63,557 nt of DNA from Pseudomonas lundensis (lineage in GTDB: Bacteria; Pseudomonadota; Gammaproteobacteria; Pseudomonadales; Pseudomonadaceae): assembly GCF_002269125.1 (NCBI RefSeq), contig NZ_NQKI01000029.1, forward strand, positions 1 to 63,557. Reading direction: 5' to 3'. Below, in pieces: positions 36,405 through 44,830 of the stretch. The notes under the pieces are model-generated. The model was not told the DNA's origin, did no database searches, and was given only the letters and a program-made list of their open reading frames with translations. Numbering within the stretch: position 1 is the stretch's first letter; every line of letters begins with the position of its first letter. The position numbers and the translations under genes are program-made.

Positions 36405-37405
36405 CACAACGTGATCGGGCGCTGGGCGCGTTTTACGGGCTGGCCCTGGGGGACGCGCTTGGCATGCCCACGCAGTCGTTCAGCCGTGCCGACATCGTTG
36501 CCCGCTTCGGTCACATCACCACGCTGGAAGACGCGCCCGCCGACCAGCCCATTGCGCCGAACATGCCCAAGGGCTCAATCACCGACGACACCGAGCAAGC
36601 CCTGCTCGTCGGTCAGCTACTTATCGAAAACCAGGCCTGCATCCCTCCCGACCAATTGGCACAACGGCTGATCGACTGGGAGGCCGGAATGCAGGCCAAA
36701 GGCTCGCAAGACTTGCTGGGGCCATCCACCAAGCGGGCCATCAGCCTGATCCTGGCGGGCCACAGCCCCGATGAAGCGGGCCGTTATGGCACCACCAACG
36801 GTGCGGCCATGCGCATTACGCCTGTGGGCATCGTCAGCGATGTGGCGCAGCAAGAACGGTTTATCACCGCGGTGGTTCAAGCCTGCCAAGTCACCCACAA
36901 CACCAGCCTGGGCATCGCCAGCGCTGCCGCCGTGGCAGCCGTGGTGTCCAGCGGGATCAATGGCAAACCACTCGAACACGCCTTGAATGCCGCCACTGAA
37001 ATCGCCTACATGGCCGAGCATTACGGCCACTGGGTGGCGGGTGCACGTATCGGGCCACGCCTACGTTGGGCCCGGGACGCCAGCGCGCATTGCAACAACG
37101 ATAACGTCGGGGACCTGTTGTACGACGTCATAGGCACCTCGGTCGCTTCGCAAGAATCGGTGGTCGCCGCCTTCGCGTTGGCACAGCGGGTGGCCAGTGG
37201 CTACATGAGCAGCTTTGATGCCGTGTGCATGGCCGCCAGCATTGGCGGCGACACGGACACCATCGCCGCCGTGCTCGGGGCTATGCTGGGCGCCTGTGAG
37301 GGTCTTGGCGCCTGGCCCACGGCACTGATCGGGCACGTGCAAGACGTCAATCATTTGCAACTTGAACCGCTGGTACAGGCGCTATTGGCCCTTCGCAACG
37401 CTTAG
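36401..37405 (+). CDS. ADP-ribosylglycohydrolase family protein (YegU-like)
   Basis: 334 aa. Metal-binding signatures of the DraG/ARH fold are present: ALGDALGMP near residue 12, KGSITDDTEQA near 55 and SIGGDTDTIAAVLGAMLGA near 280. Enzymes of this fold hydrolyse N- or O-glycosidic bonds of ADP-ribose or ribosyl groups using a pair of Mg2+ ions. Beside a nucleobase-type permease and a PfkB sugar kinase, the likely task is cleavage of a small imported riboside rather than of ADP-ribosylated protein; this is inference. It overlaps the regulator and is followed after 96 bases by the permease. Confidence 0.88.
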   Translation: MTQRDRALGAFYGLALGDALGMPTQSFSRADIVARFGHITTLEDAPADQPIAPNMPKGSITDDTEQALLVGQLLIENQACIPPDQLAQRLIDWEAGMQAKGSQDLLGPSTKRAISLILAGHSPDEAGRYGTTNGAAMRITPVGIVSDVAQQERFITAVVQACQVTHNTSLGIASAAAVAAVVSSGINGKPLEHALNAATEIAYMAEHYGHWVAGARIGPRLRWARDASAHCNNDNVGDLLYDVIGTSVASQESVVAAFALAQRVASGYMSSFDAVCMAASIGGDTDTIAAVLGAMLGACEGLGAWPTALIGHVQDVNHLQLEPLVQALLALRNA

Positions 37406-37501
37406 CTCACCCCCTCGCAATGGACTGCACTCCGGCTTGCTGCCCGAAACCGGCGTGGCACGCTGTTTAAAAACGATAAAAAAGCATCAGGAGCGACACC
37501 C

Positions 37502-38965
37502 ATGAGCCACCCTCACGTCGGCCACAGCGCCGGACAATTGGAAACCCGGGGTATCGAGCCCGTCCCGGACATAGAGTGCAATGGCAATCCGCTGCAATTG
37601 TTCTGGGTTTGGTTCGCTGCAAACATCAGTATTTTGGGCCTGCCCTTGGGCGCCACGCTGGTGGCCTTTCACCAGTTGGCGATCTGGCAAGTGATGCTCG
37701 TCGCGTTGATCGGCGCCGCAGGCTCATTCGCCGTGGTCGGGGTCATTTCCATTGCGGGCCGACGTGGCCGGGCACCGAGCCTGACCTTGTCGCGGGCCAT
37801 TTTCGGCGTGCGCGGCAATATCGGTCCGACACTGGTGTCGCTGATGTCGAGGGTGGGCTGGGAAACCGTGAATACCATCACTGCGGCGTTTGTGTTGCTG
37901 GCCCTGAGTGCCATCCTCTTTGGCACCCCGACCGACGCCAAAAGCGCACCGCTCCTGACCCTGCTGTTCATCGCCATTTTTGCCCTGCTCACGTTGTCGG
38001 TTTCCGGGCTGGGTCACGCCACCTTGCTGGTCATCCAAAAATGGGCCACGTATGTGTTTGGCGCCCTCAATGTGCTGGTCGGCGGATTCCTGTGCGCAAT
38101 TATCGACTGGCAAGGCGTGTTTGCAGCGCCTTCGGCCCCCATGAGTGCGGTGATTATTGGTATCGGCATCATGGCCGCAGGCACGGGCATCGGCTGGGCG
38201 AATGCCGGGGCCGACATGTCGCGCTATCAGAAACACAGCGTCAGTGGTCCGCAACTGGTAGCGTCTGCCGCCTTGGGCGCCGGCATACCGCTGGTGCTGC
38301 TCATTACGCTCGGCGGTTTGCTGACCGTGGGCAATCATGAATTGGCCTCGGCCACCGACCCGGTTGCCGCCATCCGCAACCTGTTGCCCGCCTGGATGGC
38401 CGTGCCCTATCTGCTCAGCGCCTTCGGCGGCCTGTTGCTGTCCAACCACCTGTCGGTGTACTCGGCGGGCCTGACCACGTTAACCCTCGGGGTAAAACTC
38501 AAACGGGTTCAGGCGGTGGTCGTGGATATCGTCGCCATCCTGAGTGGTTCGATTTACTTCATGTTGTACGCAGACGGATTTTATGGACCCTTCATTACCT
38601 TTATCTCCCTGACGGCCATTCCGATTACCGCGTGGGTCGCCATCTTTGTTGTGGACCTGATCCATCGTCATTACTACAGTCCCCGGGACTTGATGGACGC
38701 CAGCCCTCGCAGTGCCTATTGGTATAGCGGCGGCATTGAATGGCGCGCCTTGGGCGCCTGGGCCGTGGCGCTGATCCTGGGGTTCTGCTTTACCCGAGTG
38801 GGCAGCAGCGAAGCGGACTGGTTTGTCGGCCCGCTGGCAGATTTCTGGCTGGGGCATAACGGGATGGGCTGGGTGGTGACATTTGTGGTGGCTGGCGGGT
38901 TGTATGCCCTGCTGGGCGGCGCCCGGGACCGGCGTCTGAGTGTCACGGAGCCTGCCCATGCCTAG
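37502..38965 (+). CDS. NCS1-family nucleobase/nucleoside permease
   Basis: 487 aa, about 12 membrane helices. The NCS1 (cytosine/purine/uracil/thiamine/allantoin) signature region FWVWFAANISILGLPLG lies near residue 37, and AGTGIGWANAGADMSRYQK near 230 matches the conserved helix 6 region. It probably imports a nucleobase or riboside by Na+ or H+ symport. In E. coli the corresponding place is taken by YegT, a different (MFS nucleoside) transporter, so the transporter family has been swapped while the two enzymes and the regulator are kept. The last 8 bases overlap the kinase start. Confidence 0.88.
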   Translation: MSHPHVGHSAGQLETRGIEPVPDIECNGNPLQLFWVWFAANISILGLPLGATLVAFHQLAIWQVMLVALIGAAGSFAVVGVISIAGRRGRAPSLTLSRAIFGVRGNIGPTLVSLMSRVGWETVNTITAAFVLLALSAILFGTPTDAKSAPLLTLLFIAIFALLTLSVSGLGHATLLVIQKWATYVFGALNVLVGGFLCAIIDWQGVFAAPSAPMSAVIIGIGIMAAGTGIGWANAGADMSRYQKHSVSGPQLVASAALGAGIPLVLLITLGGLLTVGNHELASATDPVAAIRNLLPAWMAVPYLLSAFGGLLLSNHLSVYSAGLTTLTLGVKLKRVQAVVVDIVAILSGSIYFMLYADGFYGPFITFISLTAIPITAWVAIFVVDLIHRHYYSPRDLMDASPRSAYWYSGGIEWRALGAWAVALILGFCFTRVGSSEADWFVGPLADFWLGHNGMGWVVTFVVAGGLYALLGGARDRRLSVTEPAHA

Positions 38966-39884
38966 GTTGCTGCACACAGGCCAAATCATCATCGATCTGG
39001 TCATGGCCCTCGACACCCTGCCGCCCTCGGGCGGTGATGCGCTGGCCAGCAGTGCCAGCTTTCAGGCCGGGGGCGGCTTTAATGTCATGGCTGCTGCGCG
39101 GCGCAGCGGCCTGGACACCGCGTACCTGGGGCGACACGGTCAGGGCCAGATGGGTGAACTGGCGCGTCAGGCCATGTTCAGCGAAGGCATCACCGCGACC
39201 CTGCCGCCCGACCCGCACCAAGACACCGGGTTATGCGTCGCCCTGACCGAAGCCAGCGCCGAACGTACTTTCATTTCGTACATCGGCGTCGAGGGCGTGT
39301 TGACCGCTGATGACCTGCAACAGGTACGGGTGGCGCAAGATGACTATGTGTATGTCAGCGGTTATAGCCTGCTTGAGCCTGGCAAAGCGCAACCGTTAAT
39401 CGCGTGGCTGCTGGCGTTGCCGAACGACATCCACCTGAGTTTTGACCCCGGCCCGTTGCTCCTCGACATAGCGCCAGCCCTACTGGACGCGCTCTTGCCG
39501 CGCCTGAACCTGTGGACCAGCAATCGTCATGAAGCCCAGGCCCTGACAGGTACCCGCACGCTGGACGAAGCCTTGAAGGCCCTGGATGCACGTTTGCCCG
39601 GTACCTGCCTGAAGGTGGTCCGTGATGGCCCCCATGGCTGCCGGGTCAGCGATGCTCAGGGCCATCACCCGATTGCCGGGTTCACAGTGCAGGCGCTGGA
39701 CACCAATGGCGCAGGTGATGCTCATACCGGGGTGATGCTGGCCGCGCTGGCAACCGGGGTTGCCCCGTGTGAAGCCGCACGCCGGGCCAACGCAGCTGCG
39801 GCCATCGCGGTCACACGCAGAGGGCCGGCCACGGCACCGACCAGGGCGCAGATCGATGCGTTCCTGGCCGATCAACGCACCTGA
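38958..39884 (+). CDS. PfkB-family carbohydrate kinase (YegV-like)
   Basis: 308 aa from the ATG at 38958, preceded by ACGGAG; a longer start at 38940 lies deeper in the permease gene and is less likely. PfkB features: the Gly-rich FQAGGGFNVMAAARRSGL near residue 34 and DTNGAGDAHTGVMLA near 250, whose Asp is the catalytic base. The family phosphorylates ribose, nucleosides or related sugars with ATP. As the last gene of the riboside cluster it probably phosphorylates the sugar freed by the glycohydrolase. The exact substrate cannot be read from sequence. Confidence 0.87.
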   Translation: MPRLLHTGQIIIDLVMALDTLPPSGGDALASSASFQAGGGFNVMAAARRSGLDTAYLGRHGQGQMGELARQAMFSEGITATLPPDPHQDTGLCVALTEASAERTFISYIGVEGVLTADDLQQVRVAQDDYVYVSGYSLLEPGKAQPLIAWLLALPNDIHLSFDPGPLLLDIAPALLDALLPRLNLWTSNRHEAQALTGTRTLDEALKALDARLPGTCLKVVRDGPHGCRVSDAQGHHPIAGFTVQALDTNGAGDAHTGVMLAALATGVAPCEAARRANAAAAIAVTRRGPATAPTRAQIDAFLADQRT

Positions 39885-40114
39885 GCGATCCAGGTCAAAT
39901 TCCATTTCTGCACAGCTTTAAGGGTATTTCTTACAATCAACCCGACCAAAGACTGTAACCAGAAGTGTATAAAACCTGCATAAAAGCTGGAAAATGCCCA
40001 AAGGGCTGTTTTAACCTTGCCCTTTGACTTCCCTCCTACAGCACCAACCTTCGGAAAACGCTTACGTTTCCCGAGCCATTTGCGTGCTAACAGGGCGGCG
40101 TTTTCTCTCGACTT

Positions 40115-41026
40115 GTGACGATACTCTTGAAACTCATCATTATTGCTGTCTACGTTTTGTCCATCGCATATGTCCACTTGCGGGGCAAGGTTCGGCATAA
40201 GCTGAGCCGTCAATTAAGCGACCACTCCACCTTCCTGGCGCCGATCAACTGCTTTCTGTATTTGTTCTCCAAAGTGCCCGCTCAGCCTTATCTCAAGCCT
40301 GCGGACTTTCCTGAACTGCAGCCTTTGCAAGATCACTGGGAAGAAATACGCGAAGAAGCGCGCAAGCTGATGCAAGCAGGCGAAATCAAACGCTCTGAGC
40401 AACCGAATGACGTGGGGTTCAACTCGTTTTTCAAAACCGGCTGGAAGCGCTTCTACCTCAAATGGTACGGCGACAATCACCCGTCGGCGGTCGAGCTGTG
40501 CCCGCGCACCATCGAACTGCTTAATGGCATTGGCACGATCAAGGCCGCCATGTTTGCTGAGTTACCGCCCGGCTCGAAACTGGTACGTCACCGCGACCCT
40601 TATGCGGGTTCGTTGCGTTACCACTTGGGCCTGGACACGCCTAACGATCCGGATTGCTACATCAATGTCGACGGCCAGAATTATGCGTGGCGGGACGGTG
40701 AAGGCGTGATGTTTGATGAAACCTTTATCCACTACGCCGAAAACAAAACCGACAAAAACCGCATCATTCTGTTCTGCGACGTTGAGCGCCCGATGAAGTA
40801 CCGCTGGGCGGCTGCGTTCAACCAATGGTTCAGCCGCACGGTCATGGCCTCCGCCAGCTCGCCAAACGACGCCAATGACAAGGTCGGCGGCCTCAACCGT
40901 GCATTTACCAAGCTGTACAAGATCCGCCTGCGCGGCAAGGAACTGAAAAAACGCAACCGCACCCGCTATTACCTGGAGAAATGGGCCATTTTCGGGGGGC
41001 TGCTGGCGTTGTTCCTGCTTATCTGA
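40115..41026 (+). CDS. lpxO: LpxO, Fe(II)/2-oxoglutarate lipid A 2-hydroxylase
   Basis: 303 aa with a GTG start, chosen because the membrane helix LLKLIIIAVYVLSIAYVHLR begins right after it. This aspartyl/asparaginyl-beta-hydroxylase-fold protein has the iron-binding HRDPY near residue 154 and VMFDETFIHYAENKT near 195, and a second hydrophobic segment at the C-terminus (FGGLLALFLLI). LpxO adds a 2-hydroxyl to secondary laurate chains of lipid A at the inner membrane. Length and motifs match pseudomonad LpxO proteins. The 230 bases upstream show no clear ribosome site beyond a weak purine stretch. Confidence 0.92.
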   Translation: MTILLKLIIIAVYVLSIAYVHLRGKVRHKLSRQLSDHSTFLAPINCFLYLFSKVPAQPYLKPADFPELQPLQDHWEEIREEARKLMQAGEIKRSEQPNDVGFNSFFKTGWKRFYLKWYGDNHPSAVELCPRTIELLNGIGTIKAAMFAELPPGSKLVRHRDPYAGSLRYHLGLDTPNDPDCYINVDGQNYAWRDGEGVMFDETFIHYAENKTDKNRIILFCDVERPMKYRWAAAFNQWFSRTVMASASSPNDANDKVGGLNRAFTKLYKIRLRGKELKKRNRTRYYLEKWAIFGGLLALFLLI

Positions 41027-41251
41027 CCCGCTAACCGATGCCCCAAAACGCGTAGTCGCTCATCTGCCTGGCGGCTACGCGGCGCTGACCCCTCATGACG
41101 CACGCATCCAGTCTTGCTCCGAACCTTGCGCTAATCAGCCATCATGGCAATGCGCCTTGAGTTGCCAGGGCGCGCCCATATACTCACATGCATCCGATTG
41201 AAGAACCGCCGTTGCAGGCGATTGTGTGACAGAACGCTGGAGGTCTGCACC

Positions 41252-41797
41252 ATGCCCACTCGTCTCAGTCTTATTTGCCATGCCCGTACCGAGGCCCAGC
41301 GCTTGGGCCGGTTCCCGGAAGATGAACCGGCAGAAAGCAAAAGCCTGGAAAAGGCGGGGCAATTGGCCACAGTGCTGAAAAAGCCGGTGCGGATTCTCTG
41401 CGCCCCTGAGATCCGAACCCTGCAAACCGCCCATGCCTTGGGCCGCGACATTGAGATCGTGCCTGCGCTTGAAGACTACGATTTTGGCGACTGGCGAGGC
41501 CAAAGCCTGTCAGAGCTGCAAGAAAGCTGCCCGCAAGCAGTGGCCAACTGGCTCAGCACTCCCTATGCCGCGCCGCACCATGGCGAGTCGGTGCAGGACC
41601 TCTGCTTGCGGGTCGGCACTTGGCTAGAGGGGTTCCGTGAGGAAGGCCATTTTGCCGTGGTCACACATCCGTTCGTGATCCGTGCCGCCATTTTGCACGC
41701 CTTGGCTGCCAGCACCGACTCGTTCAACTTCATTGACATAGAACCATTAGCCATCGTGGATTTGCGTTTTAACGAACGCTGGCGCCTGCGGTTCTGA
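41252..41797 (+). CDS. Histidine phosphatase (phosphoglycerate-mutase-like) family protein
   Basis: 181 aa from the ATG at 41252, with GGAGG 8 bases upstream; an in-frame start 108 bases earlier has no such site. The N-terminal RHG motif of the family is present as LICHART: the phospho-accepting His is kept, but the preceding Arg is Cys and the following Gly is Ala. The second catalytic His is in VVTHPFVIRAA near residue 140, and EDYDFGDWRGQSL near 72 matches the family. Probably an active or partly active phosphatase of unknown substrate. It stands alone between lpxO and bkdR. Confidence 0.85.
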   Translation: MPTRLSLICHARTEAQRLGRFPEDEPAESKSLEKAGQLATVLKKPVRILCAPEIRTLQTAHALGRDIEIVPALEDYDFGDWRGQSLSELQESCPQAVANWLSTPYAAPHHGESVQDLCLRVGTWLEGFREEGHFAVVTHPFVIRAAILHALAASTDSFNFIDIEPLAIVDLRFNERWRLRF

Positions 41798-41835
41798 GTT
41801 GAGATACATCGCGGCGGGCAGCCCCCGCGCCCGAC

Positions 41836-42327
41836 TCAGCGTTCTTCAAGCACCAACCCGCCCGGCGGCAACGGCAGCGCGGTTTTGTAACGCACTTGCT
41901 TGAGGGCAAAGCTGGAGCGGATGTTGGCAACACCCGGCACCTTGGTCAGGAAGTCCATCATGAAGCGCTCAAGCGCCTGAATGCTCGGCACCAGTACGCG
42001 AATCAGATAGTCGGGGTCCCCCGCCATCAAATAGCACTCCATCACTTCAGGCCGGTCCGAAATGGCAGCTTCGAAATGTTGCAGGGCCTCTTCCACCTGT
42101 TTCTCCAGGCTGACGTGAATGAACACGTTGACGTGCAGGCCCAGCATGTCGGCGTCGAGCAAAGTCACTTGCTCGCGAATCAACCCCTGCTCCTCCATCG
42201 CTTTGACCCGGTTGAAACACGGGGTGGGCGACAGGTTTACCGAGCGCGCAAGGTCCGCATTGGTGATGCGCGCGTTCTCCTGAAGGCTGTTGAGAATTCC
42301 GATATCCGTTCGATCCAGCTTGCGCAT
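41836..42327 (-). CDS. bkdR: BkdR, Lrp/AsnC-family activator of the bkd operon
   Basis: 163 aa. N-terminal AsnC-type helix-turn-helix (DIGILNSLQENARITNADLA, SPTPCFNRVKAMEEQG) and C-terminal RAM ligand-binding domain (MECYLMAGDPDYLIRVLV, KVPGVANIRSSFALKQV). In P. putida BkdR activates the divergent bkdA1A2B-lpdV operon when branched-chain amino acids bind. The same divergent arrangement is seen here with a 207-base intergenic region. Confidence 0.95.
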   Translation of the reverse strand: MRKLDRTDIGILNSLQENARITNADLARSVNLSPTPCFNRVKAMEEQGLIREQVTLLDADMLGLHVNVFIHVSLEKQVEEALQHFEAAISDRPEVMECYLMAGDPDYLIRVLVPSIQALERFMMDFLTKVPGVANIRSSFALKQVRYKTALPLPPGGLVLEER

Positions 42328-42534
42328 GAGACAAAACCACCTGTTTTTTATGTTTATGCAGAATTCTTATCCTTATTCGCTGTAAAGCACAACGAACTAC
42401 AGATAAATATTCTTCACTGTCCGGAATATGATTGTTGTAGGACAAGATCTGGCGGTTCACCTGACATTTCTTGCATGCAGTACCTAGCTCCCGCGCCCTA
42501 ATAAAACACGACAAGATCGAGCGTAGAGAAAGCC
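42328..42534. promoter_or_regulatory. bkdR-bkdA1 divergent regulatory region
   Basis: 207 bases between divergent bkdR and bkdA1, richer in A+T on the bkdR side. In P. putida BkdR occupies an extended region here. GAGAAAG before 42535 serves as the bkdA1 ribosome site. I could not define individual BkdR sites or promoter hexamers with confidence. Confidence 0.6.
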
Positions 42535-43770
42535 ATGAATGAAGAATATGCACCACTGCGCCTGCACGTTCCTGAACCTTCCGGCCGTCCGGGCTGCAAG
42601 ACCGATTTCAGCTACCTGCGTTTGACCGACGCAGGCCTGGTACGCAAGCCGCCCATCGATGTAGAACCGGCAGACACCGCCGACTTGGCCAAGGGCCTGA
42701 TTCGCGTGCTCGATGATCAGGGCCAGGCCCTTGGTCCGTGGGCCGAAGGCGTCCCGATGCACGTGCTGCGCGACGGGATGCGCGCCATGCTCAAAACCCG
42801 CATCTTTGACGCCCGCATGGTGGTCGCCCAGCGCCAGAAAAAAATGTCGTTCTATATGCAAAGCCTGGGCGAAGAAGCCATCGGCAGTGCTCAGGCGCTG
42901 GCACTGAACCTTGACGACATGTGCTTCCCCACCTATCGCCAGCAAAGCATCCTGATGGCCCGCGACGTGCCGTTGGTGGACCTGATCTGCCAGTTGCTGT
43001 CCAACGAGCGCGACCCACTCAAGGGCCGCCAGTTGCCAATCATGTATTCGGTACGCGACTACGGTTTCTTCAGTATTTCCGGGAACCTCGCCACCCAATT
43101 CGTACAGGCGGTGGGCTGGGGCATGGCGTCGGCCATCAAGGGTGATACCAAAATTGCTTCCGCCTGGATCGGCGACGGCGCTACCGCCGAATCCGATTTC
43201 CACACCGCCCTTACCTTCGCCCACGTGTACCGCGCTCCGGTAATCCTCAACGTGGTGAATAACCAATGGGCCATTTCCACGTTCCAGGCCATCGCCGGGG
43301 GCGAATCCACGACCTTCGCCGGGCGTGGCGTGGGGTGCGGCATCGCTTCCCTGCGGGTCGACGGCAACGACTTCATCGCCGTCTACGCGGCCTCGGTATG
43401 GGCTGCTGAACGTGCCCGCCGCAATCTGGGCCCGACGCTGATCGAATGGGTCACCTATCGCGCAGGCCCGCATTCAACCTCTGATGACCCTTCCAAGTAC
43501 CGCCCTGCGGATGACTGGAGCCACTTCCCGCTGGGTGATCCGATCATTCGCCTTAAACAGCACCTGATCGCCACGGGCAATTGGTCCGAAGAAGAACACG
43601 CGGCAGTCAGCGCCGAGCTCGAAGCCGAAATCATCGGCGCACAAAAGGAAGCCGAACGTTTCGGCACCCTGGCGGGCGGGCAGATGCCGAGCGCGGCGAC
43701 GATTTTTGAGGACGTGTACAAGGACATGCCCGAGCACCTGCGTCGGCAACGTCAGCAATTGGGGTTATAA
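42535..43770 (+). CDS. bkdA1: Branched-chain 2-oxoacid dehydrogenase E1 alpha subunit
   Basis: 411 aa, the same length class as P. putida BkdA1. It carries the thiamine-diphosphate motif GDGATAESDF through VNNQW (about residues 215-246) and the phosphorylation-loop-like region YRAGPHSTSDDPSKY near 308. With BkdA2 it decarboxylates the 2-oxoacids of Val, Leu and Ile and passes the acyl group to the lipoyl arm of BkdB. First gene of the operon; 4 bases separate it from bkdA2. Confidence 0.97.
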   Translation: MNEEYAPLRLHVPEPSGRPGCKTDFSYLRLTDAGLVRKPPIDVEPADTADLAKGLIRVLDDQGQALGPWAEGVPMHVLRDGMRAMLKTRIFDARMVVAQRQKKMSFYMQSLGEEAIGSAQALALNLDDMCFPTYRQQSILMARDVPLVDLICQLLSNERDPLKGRQLPIMYSVRDYGFFSISGNLATQFVQAVGWGMASAIKGDTKIASAWIGDGATAESDFHTALTFAHVYRAPVILNVVNNQWAISTFQAIAGGESTTFAGRGVGCGIASLRVDGNDFIAVYAASVWAAERARRNLGPTLIEWVTYRAGPHSTSDDPSKYRPADDWSHFPLGDPIIRLKQHLIATGNWSEEEHAAVSAELEAEIIGAQKEAERFGTLAGGQMPSAATIFEDVYKDMPEHLRRQRQQLGL

Positions 43771-43774
43771 CCAG

Positions 43775-44830
43775 ATGAACGACAACAATAAAATTCAGAT
43801 GGAGAACGCCGTGAGCACCAGCACCATGACGATGATCCAGGCCTTGCGCTCGGCCATGGACGTGATGCTTGAGCGCGACGATAACGTGGTGGTGTTTGGT
43901 CAGGACGTGGGCTACTTCGGCGGTGTATTCCGCTGCACCGAAGGCCTGCAGGCCAAATATGGCAAATCGCGGGTATTCGACGCGCCGATCTCCGAAAGCG
44001 GCATCGTCGGCGCAGCGGTCGGTATGGGGGCGTACGGCCTGCGCCCGGTGGCCGAGATCCAGTTTGCCGACTACTTCTACCCGGCGTCTGATCAAATCGT
44101 CTCCGAAGCTGCCCGTTTGCGTTACCGCTCGGCTGGCGAATTCATTGCGCCGATGACCCTGCGCATGCCCTGCGGCGGGGGAATTTACGGCGGCCAGACC
44201 CACAGCCAGAGCCCTGAAGCGATGTTCACCCAGGTCTGCGGCCTGCGCACGGTGATGCCGTCCAACCCCTACGACGCCAAAGGCCTGCTGATCGCCGCCA
44301 TCGAAAACGATGACCCGGTGATTTTTCTCGAACCCAAGCGCCTGTACAACGGCCCGTTTGACGGTCACCACGAACGCCCCGTGACCCCATGGTCCAAACA
44401 CGCCGCCAGCCTGGTACCGGACGGCTATTACACCGTTCCGCTGGACTGCGCAGCCATCGTGCGCCCCGGCACTGAAGTCACCATCCTCACCTACGGCACC
44501 ACCGTGTATGTGGCGCAAGTCGCAGCTGAAGAAACCGGCATTGACGCCGAAGTCATTGACCTGCGCAGCCTGTGGCCACTGGACCTGGATGCCATCGTCA
44601 ATTCCGTGAAAAAGACCCGCCGTTGCGTTGTCGTGCACGAGGCCACCCGCACGTGCGGCTTTGGCGCCGAACTGATCGCACTGGTTCAAGAGCACTGTTT
44701 CCATTACCTGGAAGCGCCAATCGAGCGTGTTACGGGCTGGGACACGCCCTACCCGCATGCACAGGAGTGGGCTTATTTCCCCGGCCCGGCGCGAGTGGGA
44801 GCAGCTTTGCAACGGGTTATGGAGGTCTGA
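43775..44830 (+). CDS. bkdA2: Branched-chain 2-oxoacid dehydrogenase E1 beta subunit
   Basis: 351 aa from the ATG at 43775 (MNDNNKIQMENA), directly after the bkdA1 stop; a longer frame starting at 43706 would read into bkdA1 and is an artefact. Transketolase pyrimidine-binding domain (MIQALRSAMDVMLERDDNVV, FDAPISESGIVGAAVG) and C-terminal domain (HEATRTCGFGAEL). It completes the alpha2beta2 E1 heterotetramer. The stop is followed immediately by the bkdB ATG. Confidence 0.97.
   Translation: MNDNNKIQMENAVSTSTMTMIQALRSAMDVMLERDDNVVVFGQDVGYFGGVFRCTEGLQAKYGKSRVFDAPISESGIVGAAVGMGAYGLRPVAEIQFADYFYPASDQIVSEAARLRYRSAGEFIAPMTLRMPCGGGIYGGQTHSQSPEAMFTQVCGLRTVMPSNPYDAKGLLIAAIENDDPVIFLEPKRLYNGPFDGHHERPVTPWSKHAASLVPDGYYTVPLDCAAIVRPGTEVTILTYGTTVYVAQVAAEETGIDAEVIDLRSLWPLDLDAIVNSVKKTRRCVVVHEATRTCGFGAELIALVQEHCFHYLEAPIERVTGWDTPYPHAQEWAYFPGPARVGAALQRVMEV

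Noticed and set aside
41040..41076. CGCGTAG...CTACGCG inverted repeat after lpxO as terminator
   Set aside because: The loop is about 19 bases and no T-run follows; too weak to call.
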